This document shows, one piece after another, positions 46,621 through 59,861 of a stretch of DNA of 64,000 nt. This DNA comes from Nyssa sinensis. Taxonomy: Eukaryota > Streptophyta > Magnoliopsida > Cornales > Nyssaceae. Each line of letters opens with the position of its first letter. Position 1 is the stretch's first letter. The translations under genes and the position numbers were made by a program. A model generated the notes under the pieces. It had not been told where the DNA came from. It ran no database searches and saw only the letters and a list, made by a program, of their open reading frames with translations. The stretch is from the NCBI GenBank assembly GCA_008638375.1, contig CM018031.1, positions 7,154,062 through 7,218,061 of the forward strand, read 5' to 3'.

Positions 46621-49126
46621 CTAAAAAGAGGTGAAAAGCTCTAGCCAGAAACCGTTTTGAGTAGATTCTGCTTGTGGAGCATCAACCATTTTGATTAAAA
46701 TTTATATGAACTCTCTAAATTTTTATACCTACAATTTGGACCCCCTAGCTAAAATTTTTGAATTTGCCACTGGAGTTCAAGTGGTCGTGAATCGCCGGTA
46801 ACCACTTGGGCAGAAGACTGTTTTTTTTTTCTTCCATTTGGCAGGAGAATGCTCAAGTTAGCCTAGTAGTTGATTAATCACAGGTACGAGGCTCTTGCAA
46901 ATTTTGTTCAACTCTTCGGCTTTCCTTCCAGGTCTCCATAATTAGAAGGGAAGGTTATACAAACATCTCCTGTAGTGTTTCTGCCGACCTTTTAAACTAT
47001 AGGGAGCCAATTGAAAATGAGTAAAATTACGGGGTTGTTTGTGTGATTTGTAATATTTAGAATATAAACAATATATATTGACAATACATGTTTCCTTTTG
47101 AAAAAAAATAATCGGAAACATGTTAATCTCATATCTTTGGAAGAAGAATTTGTTTTGTGGGTCGAGCTCGGACCAAAAAGGAGAAAAAGAAAAAAAAAAA
47201 GAGATTGATGGACAATGATTTGTAATGGATATTTTAACGAATGAGGATTATAATGTTAATACGTGAAGGATGTAGCATTTTAAAACCTAAAAGTTTGGAT
47301 AGGGATAAGGGGAAAGGGGGGATTTGTAGGAATTTAATGAGAAGTTTTTAGGGTGACCGGGTCCATCAATAAAGCGTAAACTCAGCCAAGTCAATTGAGT
47401 CATGTTATGTATACATGTTATTTATTTTTTAAGAAACAAAAACTGCTTTTGTCTGACTTAAAATGATTGGTCGGGTTCATTGACTTGGTCAATAGATCCA
47501 GTGTACCTAAAAATTTTTCAATACTATTGACCTTAACGATTAACTAGACTTTTTAATTTAGCTAAATATTCTAAATTTCACATCCAAATTTCAGTGAATT
47601 TATGCAAAATGCACACTAATATTTTAAAACAAAGCTTACCAAAAAAATAAAATAATTAAAAACATGATTCTACAATTTCACTTTAAAAGAATCAGGTGAC
47701 CAATTCACTAATGTGTGTGTGTGTGTGTGTGATGACCATTTTCTGGAACCACCAAAGACTCTCTCTTTGAATAAGGTGAGTTCAAATGGTTACAAGCTTG
47801 GGTTAGTTTCTTTCACATGTCTTCACAAGAATATTATGTAAAGCTGCACATGCCATATCAATATATGAAAATAAAAGTGCTTAGGGGTTTTGTTGACCAT
47901 TCTTCAGCAATGGTCTAATCCAACTCTTCCATGGTCATGTGATCACATGAATTCCCATGTTTGCAAACTGATTCTCCCACTTGACAAACATTGGCTTATC
48001 ATTATATATTGCACATATATATATATATTTATATTGTTTCAGTTATTACAGTTATGGAGTTAGTTGCATTAGAATATATGTGAAGATAGTACATATATAT
48101 GATTCCTGTTAATATATATGTCTGAGTGAGTTAGTTGTATTGAGATTTATTTAACTTTTTGGAGCACTGAACACAAGGCACCTATTTTTCATTTTCATTT
48201 CTTTTTATTTTTGTATTTTGATTTATGCTATCAAGATACAAAGATTAAGTGAGCAGTAAAAGTCAACTATTTATGATCTCAAGAATAAAAATTCTTATTA
48301 TACACACACTGGGGGTGTCTCCAAAACGTGATTTTGAGTCATAAAACAGAGTTTTGTAAAAAGGTGGGTGTTTAGCTGCATTTTGCAAAAGGGGGGTGTT
48401 TGGTAGAACTAGGGGCCCACTAAATTAACGTTTTTTCTTTTTATACAACGACGTGAAAATATCAAACTCATGCTATTATGTGTATAGTAGGCACTTGTAC
48501 CAGTTGGATAGGACTTGATTCTTGCACCAAATCAAAGTTGCAAAACAGGTTTTACAAAAATTACAAAACACACTTCTCTAAGTTTGTTTTGACTTTTTAC
48601 AAATCTTATCTTTAGATCCACCACTTAAATTTTATCTAATATATGAAATATAAAAGGTGAAAAAGATAATTTACAGTGCCAAATCACTTTTATTAAACAC
48701 TCAAATAATAAAGACATAACCAATTCTCCAAAATCCACTACCTCTTAATCAATTCCCTAGAATCAAAAGCTCCCCCAATGGGCCTTAACTGTTCAGAAAC
48801 CAATTTGAGGACTTCAATCAATGATTGTGAAAGAATGTAAATCTAAATTTGCCATCTCCTTTTCTATTACTCATGGCATACATAAAGTAACATAGAACTG
48901 CTGGAATACACTAAATAAGTGCAGGGGGAGAGGGGGGGGGGGGGGTCCTGATTGTAATCAAATAATGCATTTCCAGAGACTCTAAAGTTTGATTCAAGAG
49001 TATGCTCATTCAAATCATATACCCATGTTCATTATTTAAACAATGTGAAATATAAATTGGTTTGACTAAATATGGGAATCCTTCAAGGCTTTTCAAGTAC
49101 ACCTCTAGCTATATGAACCATCACAT

Positions 49127-49165
<39 letters not shown>

Positions 49166-49497
49166 CATGGAAGAGCGCAGTCAAAGCATCTGGAGAGGGA
49201 GATCCAAATTTTAAAAATGCAATTATAGATGACTAATAATCAAGATTTTAGTAGTTCAACAACCAAGAGGTCAAGAGAAGGTTTGCAATGGGGAAACTAG
49301 TCAGTATAAATTTAAGATTATTTTCTAGATTTCTTGCGCAAATGAAGCCATAAAATCTTATGGGAAGTGGGACTTTTTCCATTAACAATTCCTCTGCTTC
49401 TTAACTTCTCATGTTTCCATGTGATCTTTGAATTTGAAGGAAACATTCACAACCCTCCCATTCAATTACACTAAAGAACAAGAGGTTAGGCCCCCCC

Positions 49498-49499
49498 GC

Positions 49500-49552
<53 letters not shown>
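49498..49552. repeat. Compound (CT)n(TA)n microsatellite
   Basis: A run of CT dinucleotides passes directly into about 17 TA dinucleotides. Non-coding. Confidence 0.9.
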
Positions 49553-49555
<3 letters not shown>

Positions 49556-50376
49556 CTAAAACCGAAGGTTTTGTTGAACTGCTTGGTTGTGTCCTGTGAT
49601 TTATGTACTTTTTTTTGTTTCTTTATTTTTTAAAAGCCCCTTTCACGAACAAAATAAGACGATAAAGTTTGTAAGTTTAGGACTTTGGTTAGGATTTTAA
49701 GAACTTTTAGTGGGACCCACAGATTGTAGAGAAGAATTGAAAACTTTCGTCAAATGAGTTTTTACATTTTTCTTTGATATATCTGTACAGAATATGAGTT
49801 TATCGACTAATATATATTATTGTGTAGAATGTTGTGGATGCAATGAGTGTGGCTATGTAAATAAAATAATTAAAATGGGGATAGGGATTAGTCAAGGATT
49901 CAGAAACTAAATAGAACTTTAGGGCATTCTCATGGGACCCTCTTCTAATCATGAATTGAGCCCAACGAAATATTCTTATGCTGTGAAACATTATTGTAAG
50001 ACATATAGAGTTCTTGATTGACCAAGAACAAGGATATAGCTACTAATTAAGGAAACTTTTTTAATGATTTGGAAGAATTAAAGTCATGAGAAAAGGAGAA
50101 GGCTAAAAGTGAATCCACCAAGACCCCATGCTTTGATTTTTAAACAATTAATGACACTTTCTTTCTTTGATCTAAATATGCATAAAGGGCAATTGATTAC
50201 TTTGTTATCATGGTATGTAGCCGCTTAGTGAGTTGAACTTAAGTCAATGAAGTCTTATTTTAATCATTTGAGGTCGGTTTCATAAATACAATCTCACTAA
50301 TCAATTATATTTTGTGTTACAAATGTAGTTTGCTTTTACATTTTTTGTATGCAATCCTTAGTAACTGTGGATATAA

Positions 50377-50577
50377 GGTGTTCGTTTGGATGGATGGATG
50401 GTGGAAACAGGACGTTTTGAAGAAAGCTATTTACTAGTACTTTTTTAAAACATCATTTTTTATCTTGAAAATACTCAAATAAGCGTTTCAAGAAGTCTAA
50501 ACAAACACTCAATTATCTCAAAAACCCGTTTAAAACATGAAAATCCGGGTAGTAGAACCGCCCATCCAAACACAGCC
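50377..50577. mobile_element. MITE-like element, about 200 bp
   Basis: The left end ggtgttcgtttggatgg matches the reverse complement of the right end, ggctgtgtttggatggg, and the interior is partly inverted. Such gtttggatgg ends are common in plant MITEs. No clear target duplication was found. Confidence 0.5.
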
Positions 50578-53341
50578 AAAACAGGTAGCTAAAACAAGAT
50601 TTGAGTAAGTTATCCTAATTAGTTGGAATATAAGGCATGTTTGGTTGGTCCTTTGAACTTATGTAATGAGAAATTGTTTGCGTTTATTTAGCAACCTTGT
50701 TCACAAAATGCTTTTGTTAGGAAAACAGTATTGCAGTAGAATTTAAAAGAATTATTCATAAGTGTTAGTACATTGAACCCGGGTGAACTAGTGTTGAACA
50801 CACGGACAAAATACATGTTACACTGTAATTTTTGTTTATTTTTTAATATTTATTGATTTGCGTACAATACACCTGGACTAGTAAATACTTTATTATTTAA
50901 AACAAAGAAGGAAGATGCCCTTAAAAAGGTGCAAATGAGTGTGATTAAGATAAAGTCATTATTATTATTATTATCAACTTTTAATAGTACTATGATCATG
51001 GATGAAATATGTAATTAATAGTGCCTACTTAACTGCTGGGAAGCCTGTGATAAACCCTAATGAAATCCAATTTGATACAACTTTTTTCTTACGCGTGATT
51101 AATAACTAATAAGAAAAGTAAGTTCAATCAATGCGTTTGTGATTATAATTAGTTTATAGTAATTAAGTATTAGCCACCACATGCACCACAGAAAAGTAGG
51201 GTTCTTCAAAACTTTTCATAGGAGGAATTAAAGGAGCAATGAGAAGAGAAGATTGTGATTCCATCTGATCCTAAAAGTGGCTTAGAATGCCAACATGGTC
51301 CCATCTTGGCCTTCTCACAACCTGGCTCAACTAGTTGCTTTGCAAAGTTTAGAAGCTAGGGGCTAGCAAAGTGATTAGATTGTGAATCTACTCTCTCCCC
51401 CTCCCCCCTCTCTCTCTATACACACAAACACACACACACACACATATAGTAATTCTCTTTGTCCCAAATTTTGTACCAAATTTTGTATCAGATATGATGT
51501 GACATTAGTTTATTGATAGTACTTTAAAAACATTATTCATATTATGTCAATAATATATTGTCATATCATTTGATTTAGTACAAAAGTTTAGAATATGTAA
51601 CATTACTCGTGTGTGTGCGTGCGCGTGTGTGTATATATATATATATATATTATAATATGGATGTATGTTGCCCTAGGAGGCTAGCTTGTTTTAAATTTTA
51701 TTGAGTAATCCATGACAATTTTGGGGTGAGGATTGTTCTCCCATTCCAAGGCCATTGGAAATATATTTTGAGAAGAACCAAACACCAACTTCTTATTCTA
51801 TCATGAAAAGAAGAAACTTTATGAAGCCAACAAGGTTCCATGCACATGCACCTCTTCACTTTCTTTCACTTATTTTATGATTAATACGTTAGAGGTTGTT
51901 TGAAATTTTTTGAAAATGAATCAAGTTGAATTTAGTCTTAATTCTTGTTTTACACTCCAATAAGTTAATTTAATTTTTATTGTATTGATTTTTATCTTTC
52001 TCAAACAAACCTTAAGTTTTCATTATCATATTAGAAATTAGAATGTGCATGAAAATGATTGGTAGAAATGGATTTAGGGTCGGTTTGGCCACGCTTTTTA
52101 TTGGCCAAAATCGTGAGTCGCACACTAAATTCTCGAAAACAACAAATAATTTTGTTCTAAAATCACGGATCACACCGGCCGTTTTCCTCTTCCACCAAAC
52201 ATACACTTAGAGTGGATCAAAATAATATTTTGTAATTTCAAAGCTAGAACAATATTGTGTAGGTGGGGATGTGGGTTCCAAATTGCAATCTCAATGTGAT
52301 AACAATATGTTGGAGGTGGTGTGGTTCCAATTTCCAATAGGGGGGTGGGGGTGGGGGAAGTGAGCCTCCCCAGGTGCAACTAGGAGTCCCATTTCACTTA
52401 ATCCACGTGGACACATTGTGAGTATCCATGTCAGCATCGACTCATACGTGGACACTAAAGCATCACTATATTTTTTACTTTTTGAAATAATCCCAAAATC
52501 AATTCCAAATCTTCTTGTTCAACAACAATAGCACGGTTCAAAACCTTGGTTTCTTGATATTAAATCTTGAGGTGAATGTTACAGAAAGTTCGTTGTTAAA
52601 TGAATAAACACTAAAAAAGAAAAAGATTAGAGTATTTATTTATTTATTGTCTACCTAAGAAGGAAAGGAGAATTGTGTTGAGTAACTGACAATCAACGTA
52701 AAATTTTTTATATTGATTATAACTATATTAATATTTTACAATGATTTTTTCATTAACTTTTCAAGCTGGATTAATATATAGGACATTTCAAGAAATATAA
52801 AGGACTCTTGAATTGGAATGGAAAAATATATATATTTTTTGGTATTTCATTAATTTTAGAAGTATTCTCAGCATAGCAGCTATTAATATTCAGCATAAAT
52901 CAATTTCAATGGCTGCATTCTCCGGGGCTCATTTTGGCAGAAAGGTTTGACTTTTAAAGTGTTAATGTGATTTCTTTAAATAAAAGAATAATTTATTTAT
53001 TTATTTATTTTTTTTTATTTTTATTTTGGGATATAACCATACCTTAAACATTGAAAGATTATTCAATGCACAGAGAATTCTGTGATTGAAGGGTCGTGAA
53101 AAAGTTAAATGTATACAGTCTTATTTCGCGAGTAAAAAAATTTTCCATGTTCAATACATATTCTTATTTTGCAAGCGAAGATAATTTCTGTACTTAAACA
53201 CATGACCTTCGGATTGTGCCAATGCCTGTGGGTAAATTAGAATATATCTTCATATGAATACTAGGTAACGTAGCAACAACAATTATTATTTTCTGTTTGA
53301 ATATTCTGAAAAATTTGATGGATTTTTCATTTTTTTTGGAT

Positions 53342-53376
<35 letters not shown>

Positions 53377-53542
53377 CATGCATGTCGCTGGGGAAAGAAA
53401 CTTGACCGCAGTAGCTGGCAACGAGTGCAAGCAGATGCGGCAAAGTATAGCTGATGAAACTTATTTGATGGAGATTTATTGCAAACCAAACCCATGACAT
53501 GAGCTGATGAGCAATGGTCAATGTATAGCAATTAGACCAATA

Positions 53543-53673
53543 TTGTGTTTGGTAATGTGAAATTAGAGCTTTAAAATTAAATTCGGTTGGAATTGAAGAT
53601 GAGTTAACTCAAAATTTTAAATTAACTTCTAATTTCAATTTCAAAACTTCAATTCCAATTGTCAAGCACAACA
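53543..53673. mobile_element. MITE-like element, about 130 bp
   Basis: The left end ttgtgtttggtaatgtg is close to the reverse complement of the right end, ttgtgcttgacaattgg, and the interior aattgaag/cttcaatt stretches can fold back. Non-coding and old. Confidence 0.4.
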
Positions 53674-54140
53674 TGATGGTAGACGATAGATAATGATTCA
53701 TTGATTGAATCAAGATATTAAAACAAAAAGCTAGTTCAGTAAACGAGTAAATGAGAATTCTATCATTATTATAGAGTTTGGGTAGGATTACATGTACACA
53801 ACTTTATTTTTACAAACAAATAAACTGTTTTCGTGATACATGATCTAGTGGGTTTCATTACTTGAAATAAGTAAAGAGACCTTTTTCTAAGATAAGAATG
53901 CTCTAAATTGAAGCAGCAAAATATAGAATGTATAGTGTCTCACTTTTGAGACAACAGATCCCTGCTGGTACCATGAAGTTTAATAAGACAGGCTAACTTG
54001 GAGAGACCTGGTTAGTCACTGGAATTCAAGTTGTGGGGCCTTATCTTAGGAAGCTGCAGGTTGAACATGTGCCAACTTAGGTCTTTTCTTTGTAAAGGGC
54101 ACACAGTATGGATAGCAAGTTTTGTAGTCATGCGAGGGTG

Positions 54141-54420
54141 TCACGGGTCGAGTTTTCAATTTAAAAGACTAACTTAATAAGTGAAGGTAGTATACTTGTT
54201 TTATAAATCTCAGTGGACACTCTAGTGTGGGTGATTAGTGTAAGGTCGAATAAGGGGTCAGGTCTATTCTGATATTACTATCACGGGTTGAGTCTTCAAT
54301 CCAAAAGATGAACTTGATAAGTGGAGGTAGTGTACCTACTTAGTCTTAGTGGACATTCTAGGGTGGGCGAGTAGCGTGGCATCGAATAAAGGGCCAGGTC
54401 TATTCTGATACCACTATCTC
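54141..54420. repeat. 150-bp tandem duplication upstream of YUCCA
   Basis: Copies start at tcacgggtcgagttttcaat (54141) and tcacgggttgagtcttcaat (54291) and share blocks such as ggtcaggtctattctgata. Both are about 80-85% alike by eye. They lie 420-700 bp before the YUCCA start codon. Confidence 0.85.
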
Positions 54421-54628
54421 GACTTCCAAATTACTTTCTCAAGAGATATCATGAGTTTCAAATAAGTAAAGAAATGGGAAAATATTTGAAAATGTATAGA
54501 TATACCATGAGCATATATATGTGTGTGCATTAAACAAAAGGAGGAGTCCACAGGTTTATCATTTGAGAAAGAGCCTCAAGGTATCATTTTCCAATCCCAA
54601 TCACATGCTGCTCTCATGGCCAACTTCC

Positions 54629-54636
54629 CTATTTAA
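54629..54636 (+). promoter_or_regulatory. Candidate TATA box of YUCCA
   Basis: tatttaaa lies 206 bases before the chosen ATG, followed by a CT-rich stretch typical of plant leaders. It also argues against a start at the in-frame ATG at 54521, which would lie upstream of it. Confidence 0.5.
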
Positions 54637-54841
54637 ACCTCTCCATCCCTCTAACCCCCTCCACACATTCCTTCAAAGTTCAAACAAACTGCATTCTCTA
54701 TTCTCTCTTTTCCTCTCTTCTTTGTCCCATCCATTCAAAATAGATAAAAGTAGCCACCACCTCTGCTCTATCGCTAACTCAGTTTCAATACCCAAAAAAA
54801 AGTACCATTTGATGTATTGTACTGATCTTCACATACCAACA

Positions 54842-56729
54842 ATGGCTCATGCTTTTGATCTTGAGAACTTCTTTGCAGGTAGATGCATATGGGTTAATGG
54901 ACCTGTCATAGTTGGCGCTGGTCCATCCGGTCTAGCCGTTGGTGCTGGCCTCAAGCAACAAGGTGTGCCATTTGTGATCCTTGAAAGAGCAAACTGCATT
55001 GCTTCTCTTTGGCAAAACCACACTTATGATCGCCTCAAGCTTCACCTCCCCAAACAGTTCTGCCAACTACCCTACTTGCAATTTCCAGACAACTTTCCAG
55101 AATACCCTACTAAATATCAGTTCATCAACTATCTTGTGTCCTATGCAAAACATTTTGAGATAAACACGCGATTCAACGAGTCTGTGCAGTCTGCTAAGTA
55201 TGATGAGACTTGGGGCTTGTGGCGTGTCAAGACTGTTATGACAAATGATTCAACAAGGGGTGAAGTTGAGTACATTTGCCGGTGGCTGGTGGTGGCCACT
55301 GGAGAGAATGCAGAGAAGGTGGTGCCAGAATTTGAAGGCTTGGATGACTTTGGTGGTCATGTTACGCATGCTTGTGATTATAAGTCCGGCGAGGATTACC
55401 GGGGGAAGCAAGTATTAGTAGTGGGTTGTGGAAATTCAGGCATGGAAGTTTCTCTTGACCTTTGCCACCACAATGCAATTCCATCAATGGTGGTCAGAAG
55501 CTCTGTAAGTAAAAGTTACTCTCAGAAACTGTTCTGTCCTACTGCAACATTCACCTATATAAGTTTAAATTATAATTGGGTAATTTTTTTCTTGTTTAAA
55601 TTGATAGGTTCATGTCCTGCCAAGGGAAGTTCTTGGGAAATCAACATTTGAACTAGCAGTTTCAATGATGAAATGGCTGCCAATTAGGCTTGTTGATAAA
55701 ATTTTGCTAGTGGTTGCAAGGTTGATTCTTGGAAATATAGAGAAGCATGGTCTGAGAAGGCCATCAACGGGTCCTTTACAGCTCAAGAACAATGAAGGAA
55801 AGACCCCTGTTTTGGACCTTGGTGCACTACAGAAAATTAGATCTGGTGATATCAAGATAGTCCCTGGAATTAGGAGATTCTCAAGAGGCAGAGTTGAGCT
55901 TGTTAATGGTGAAAATCTTGAGATTGATTCTATTATTTTGGCAACAGGGTATTGCAGCAATGTCCCTTCATGGTTAAAGGTAAGAAAATTTAAATAATAT
56001 CATATTTTAATGTGATGATTTATTTATTTGTTCTATTTATGGATTCATGTGACAGTTATGGAAGTTGGTTTTCTTGTAGATTCTCTGTTCCTATCCTATT
56101 TCTGATCAGGTTGTTGGGTCCTGTTTGGTAATTGCCATTTTTTTTTTCCAATTATAAAAAAATGTTTTGGAACTTTCTTCTGTTATCCAATTGTAATTGG
56201 TTTTCCAAGAAATACTGATAAGTGGGTAAATGGCAGAGTAGTTTTTGGACTATTTGTGCTGTAACAGAAAGTGAGTTACCTTTTATAACCCCATGACCCC
56301 TTTTTATTTTGCCGATGTTGATATAATCTCTAAAATAATCAGAACTCATCAGCTGAATTGGGGCTCTGTTTGGTAGTTTGGTTACTAACAAGTTCCCTCT
56401 TTGGGGTGAAAATTGTTTTACTGGGCTCTGCAGGTCCTGTCTTTTCTAGAGAAGATGATAGATGAGCTAAACTTGTTTGGAATGTTTGTGTTGTTCAGGA
56501 AAATGAATTCTTTTCCCGAAATGGAATTCCAAAATCCCCATTTCCAAATGGATGGAAAGGCAAAGCTGGGCTTTATGCAGTTGGGTTCACAAGGAGAGGT
56601 CTCTCTGGTGCATCTTTTGATGCCATTAGAGTAGCAAATGACATTGGCAAAACCTGGAAAGAAGAAACAAAGCACAAAAAGCATTCTGTTGCCGTCACTT
56701 GCCATCGGAGATGCAAATCACATTGCTAA
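54842..56729 (+). CDS. YUC: YUCCA flavin monooxygenase (auxin biosynthesis)
   Basis: Converts indole-3-pyruvate to indole-3-acetic acid with FAD, NADPH and O2, the last step of the TAA/YUC auxin route. Exons 54842-55504, 55608-55979 and 56499-56729, all phase 0, encode 421 aa, the normal family length. Motifs are FAD-binding GAGPSG (25-30), the FMO signature [11 protein letters not shown] (170-180), NADPH-binding GCGNSG (195-200) and LATGY (332-336). The opening [23 protein letters not shown] and the closing [21 protein letters not shown] place it with the YUC3/5/8/9 clade rather than YUC10/11. No residue of these motifs is lost and no frame break is seen. An in-frame ATG ten codons upstream (54812) is a possible alternative start; the long open frame further upstream is leader and promoter. 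Its tail is Cys/His/Lys-rich. Confidence 0.93.
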
Positions 56730-56747
56730 TACCATGGACTCAATACT

Positions 56748-56753
56748 AATAAA
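56748..56753 (+). terminator. Candidate poly(A) signal of YUCCA
   Basis: AATAAA 18 bases after the stop codon. A second, later signal is possible, because this one would give a very short 3' UTR. Confidence 0.35.
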
Positions 56754-58271
56754 GATGTTTTTGCTCTTTTTCTCTTCTTCACTCTGGTAAATTGGTTCTG
56801 CAACAGATTGATCAAACTGAGATAAGGTCATGTACAAATTAATGTAACAAGAAAAGAGAGCAGCCCTCTCCAGGAAGGTCCCAAATCTTAGAATGGTTTG
56901 GAATTTTTTGTTAAAAAAGGAAGATAGGGCTTTTTTATTTTCTAGTATTTTAAAGCTTCTGTATAAAATTTCAATAATCCAAGTGAAATGAAAAGGACCT
57001 TCTCTTAATCCAAGTGAGATGGATAGGACACACTCTCTCTCTCCCTCTCTCTCTCTCCCACCTAGTCATTAATACAACTAATGGGCTCTATCCCCAGTCT
57101 GGTCCACCTAGGGCCCAATAAATGTGGTGGACCCTCTGTCCTTTATTCCCCAACATCTCTTCTCTCTTCAATGAGATACTGACACTTTAGGAGTCTTGAC
57201 TAGTTTTGCTGAGGAAGTATATATAATACTCTAGGTCTCCATGTTGCCTTGCACATGGATAGAGCCCACAGGAAGAGGGAAGAACAATAAATTTCATCTT
57301 CAAACAGTGGAGGTGAACAATTCCATACAAAACAAGTCACTAGAATTTTTTTCATCTATAGGTATAGGGCCATCAACAGATAATATAGAGTGGTCACAGT
57401 AGAATTTGACCAATAGCAATTGTGTGTCCCAATACCCTGTATGTGTGCCACATTTATCTTACCAGTCATCATCAATTGTAGGTATAGAATCTTAAATTTA
57501 AAGGGAACAATTGAATGGAATGGATGAGTCATATATTCCCAAAGCCTCTGACAATTTCAGAACTCTCTTCCTCCACAAATTCCTTTCTTCAAAGTCAAAA
57601 ATCCAACACTAATTCTCAGTTCAGTCTAGCTACAAAAAATCCAACTCATTAAATTCCTCTCACTTCAGCATTCCCTATTGGACTCTGTTTGGTTAAAATG
57701 TGTGCCTTAAGTCTCAAGGATGAAGTCTGCAATGAAAAAAAAAAAAAAAAAAACTGATGGTTCTGCGTTTTCAATACAGAGTACAGCTTTTCTAATATTC
57801 TTTAAAGAAAAAAAAGGAAAGGTAGATATAAAGAAGACAACCCATATGAGTCCCCATGCTGTTGATTCAAACATGGAGAAAACCTTTATCTCAATGGCCC
57901 ATCAAAAATTTCTTCACCACCACACACTAAAACTATCAAATAAATATTAATGCTAGGTTAATCTCAAAAGTTAAATGGCATGCAAAAATGCAGCTCTCTT
58001 TCTTCAACTTGTTTCCCATAAAGATTGTTTGAATTTTGCACTACTCCTAGCTCGCAGATTTGTGGACTACAGTTAGATTTTTGTCCTTTACAATTGGAAC
58101 TTCTAAGTCTATCCCCCCGCCAAAACTCTGCAACCTTTAACTAGACACCACTGTTACTGAGAGAGACTAAGACACATGGGATGGTCACCACCTACATCCC
58201 TCAGTTTCTTATAAATAAGCCCATTTCTCTTTATTCCAATCCATGCCGTCCATTCAATCTATCAGTGTTTG

Positions 58272-58592
58272 CTATGTTTTGAAATTGGAAGTTGGACATT
58301 GTCCTTGTATCCTAGTTTTGCGGTCCCTCCAGAGCCTTGTGCCAATTGTGACATTATGCTCGCAGACTCTCCTAAATTCTGGTTGTGTTAGCTCTTCTCT
58401 GTTCCTCACTATTTCTATAGTTTGACACAAGGATTTGTTCTCATTATTTTGTTTGTGGAAGACTTAATAAACAAAGCAGAGCTCGTTGATTTAGTGAGTT
58501 GTGCCAAGTTGCATGAAACAACCCAAATCCAAGCCAACTAGTCAACAAATGAACCCACATGACTATGTTTTGAAATTGGAAGTTGGACATTG
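58272..58592. repeat. Exact 30-bp direct repeat, 291 bp apart
   Basis: A 30-base block that begins ctatgttttgaaattggaag occurs at 58272-58301 and 58563-58592 without mismatch. The sequence after each copy differs at once, so it is not part of a longer visible duplication. Confidence 0.9.
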
Positions 58593-58835
58593 ATTTTGAT
58601 TGAACGTTCGTTCGATCGAAAATTCTAGAAGGCATTCGTTTGGTAGTTCATTCGAACGAATTGGGCAAAAATCAGTACGCGAAAAATGACCAACAGTCAC
58701 CTGGGAAAGTGAAGGGGTGTGATTCAAATGAATAAATTTCTGATTCAAATGAACAAACATCATGTTCAAATGAATAGATTTTTGAATGAATAAGCACCAA
58801 TTTGAATGAAGAGAAGCCTATTCATATGGATCAAA
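58593..58835. repeat. Cluster of TTCnAAnGAA-type motifs
   Basis: About nine related, partly palindromic words occur within 240 bp: gaacgttcgttcgatcgaa, ttcattcgaacgaa, three attcaaatgaa/gttcaaatgaa units, tgaatgaat, tttgaatgaag and attcatatgg. Spacing is irregular, 15-40 bases. Function unknown; possibly retroelement LTR sequence or a binding-site cluster. Confidence 0.6.
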
Positions 58836-59861
58836 AGTCACATAGCACTATATAAAATTATATATAGGCATATACAGAGAAGATGTGCATAAATTCTTCT
58901 TCTTCTTCTTACTTGGTCTCAAGATTACTAAACTTGGTTTCTTTGGATTTATATCAAAACTTTTGTTTGTATTTTGTTAATCTACCGTAGCAGAATATAT
59001 TCTAGGCCTCTACAATTACAATCAGGGGTAATTCTCATATTGTTTTCAAGTACGCAACTTGCAAACAAGTTTGCTTGGCTTCATTGTATCTTGGCTTCAG
59101 ATTTGCGAAGATTCCCATTACATTCCAGTTTGAAATCTGGCAGGGGGTAAATACTGATTTTAAGAAAGTGATCAGTTCACGCCTTGAAGCAGGTTGATCT
59201 TGCAGTATTTTTCCAGCAACCATTCAGCCATTTTGAAAGCCCAATTCTTCAACAGAATATATTTGGGAAAATGTTATGACTCAAATTTTTTCAAGAAAAG
59301 CATATAAGCAAGTAACTAAATTATAGGAGTCTAAATAATCATAACTCAATAAGTTAGAGAAGGGTATGGCTAATGTAAATATTAAAAGAATTAAAACTTC
59401 ATTCACTGAATCGAATCACCCCTGTGAAGACAGTTAGGGACCATAAACTTGAATACATAATAAGGCAACATTAAATGTATAGATGCCCATGAGTAGGTCA
59501 AAATTAAACCCGATCCAATGGTTGCAACAACGTGATCTCTACTTCTCTCTGTATAATGAACTGGAATTATTAGAATCCAAGATTATGCATAAGGGAAGGT
59601 TGTAGTTCCATAACTAGTCAATTTTTAAAATAAAAATTCTAGTTTTGGTTTTATTAAAAATGCGATTATTCAGATACATATAATAATCTGAGCATACTAC
59701 AAATATTGGTCTCAGATCCCTATGAAGTTGCCAAGGATGCAATATTATGATCATCTACAGTAGTCTTTCTTCAGAATTAAAAAAGAAATCAAAACTTCAC
59801 ACACATCGATGCACAGTTGAAATTGCTGGCTATTTCCCACCAATTTTTTCATCTAATGTAA

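Larger units (their letters stand above)
46621..54140. other. Gene-poor intergenic DNA with microsatellites
   Basis: No gene is recognised in 7.5 kb. There are (CT)n at 49131-49162, a compound (CT)n(TA)n at 49498-49552, (TG)n near 47714-47731, (CA)n near 51420-51446, (GT)n(TA)n near 51609-51650 and (AT)n at 53347-53373, plus the two MITE-like elements listed. The last part may include distal control sequence of the YUCCA gene. Confidence 0.6.
56754..59861. other. Intergenic DNA between convergent YUCCA and HCAR
   Basis: I recognise no gene. A TATA-like cttataaataag near 58208 followed by a 60-codon open frame (58243-58425) could mark an unknown short transcript, but the frame has no known domain. 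CT-rich tracts lie near 57031-57058. The direct repeat and the palindromic cluster at 58.3-58.8 kb are listed separately. Confidence 0.5.

Noticed and set aside
48310..48610. MITE with aaaacgtgattttg/caaaacaggttttac ends
   Set aside because: The inverted similarity is weak and could be chance in A/T-rich DNA.
54521..54841. Upstream start of YUCCA giving a 107-residue extension
   Set aside because: The extension has no family counterpart, spans a TATA-like box and a CT-rich leader, and YUCCA proteins start shortly before the FAD motif.
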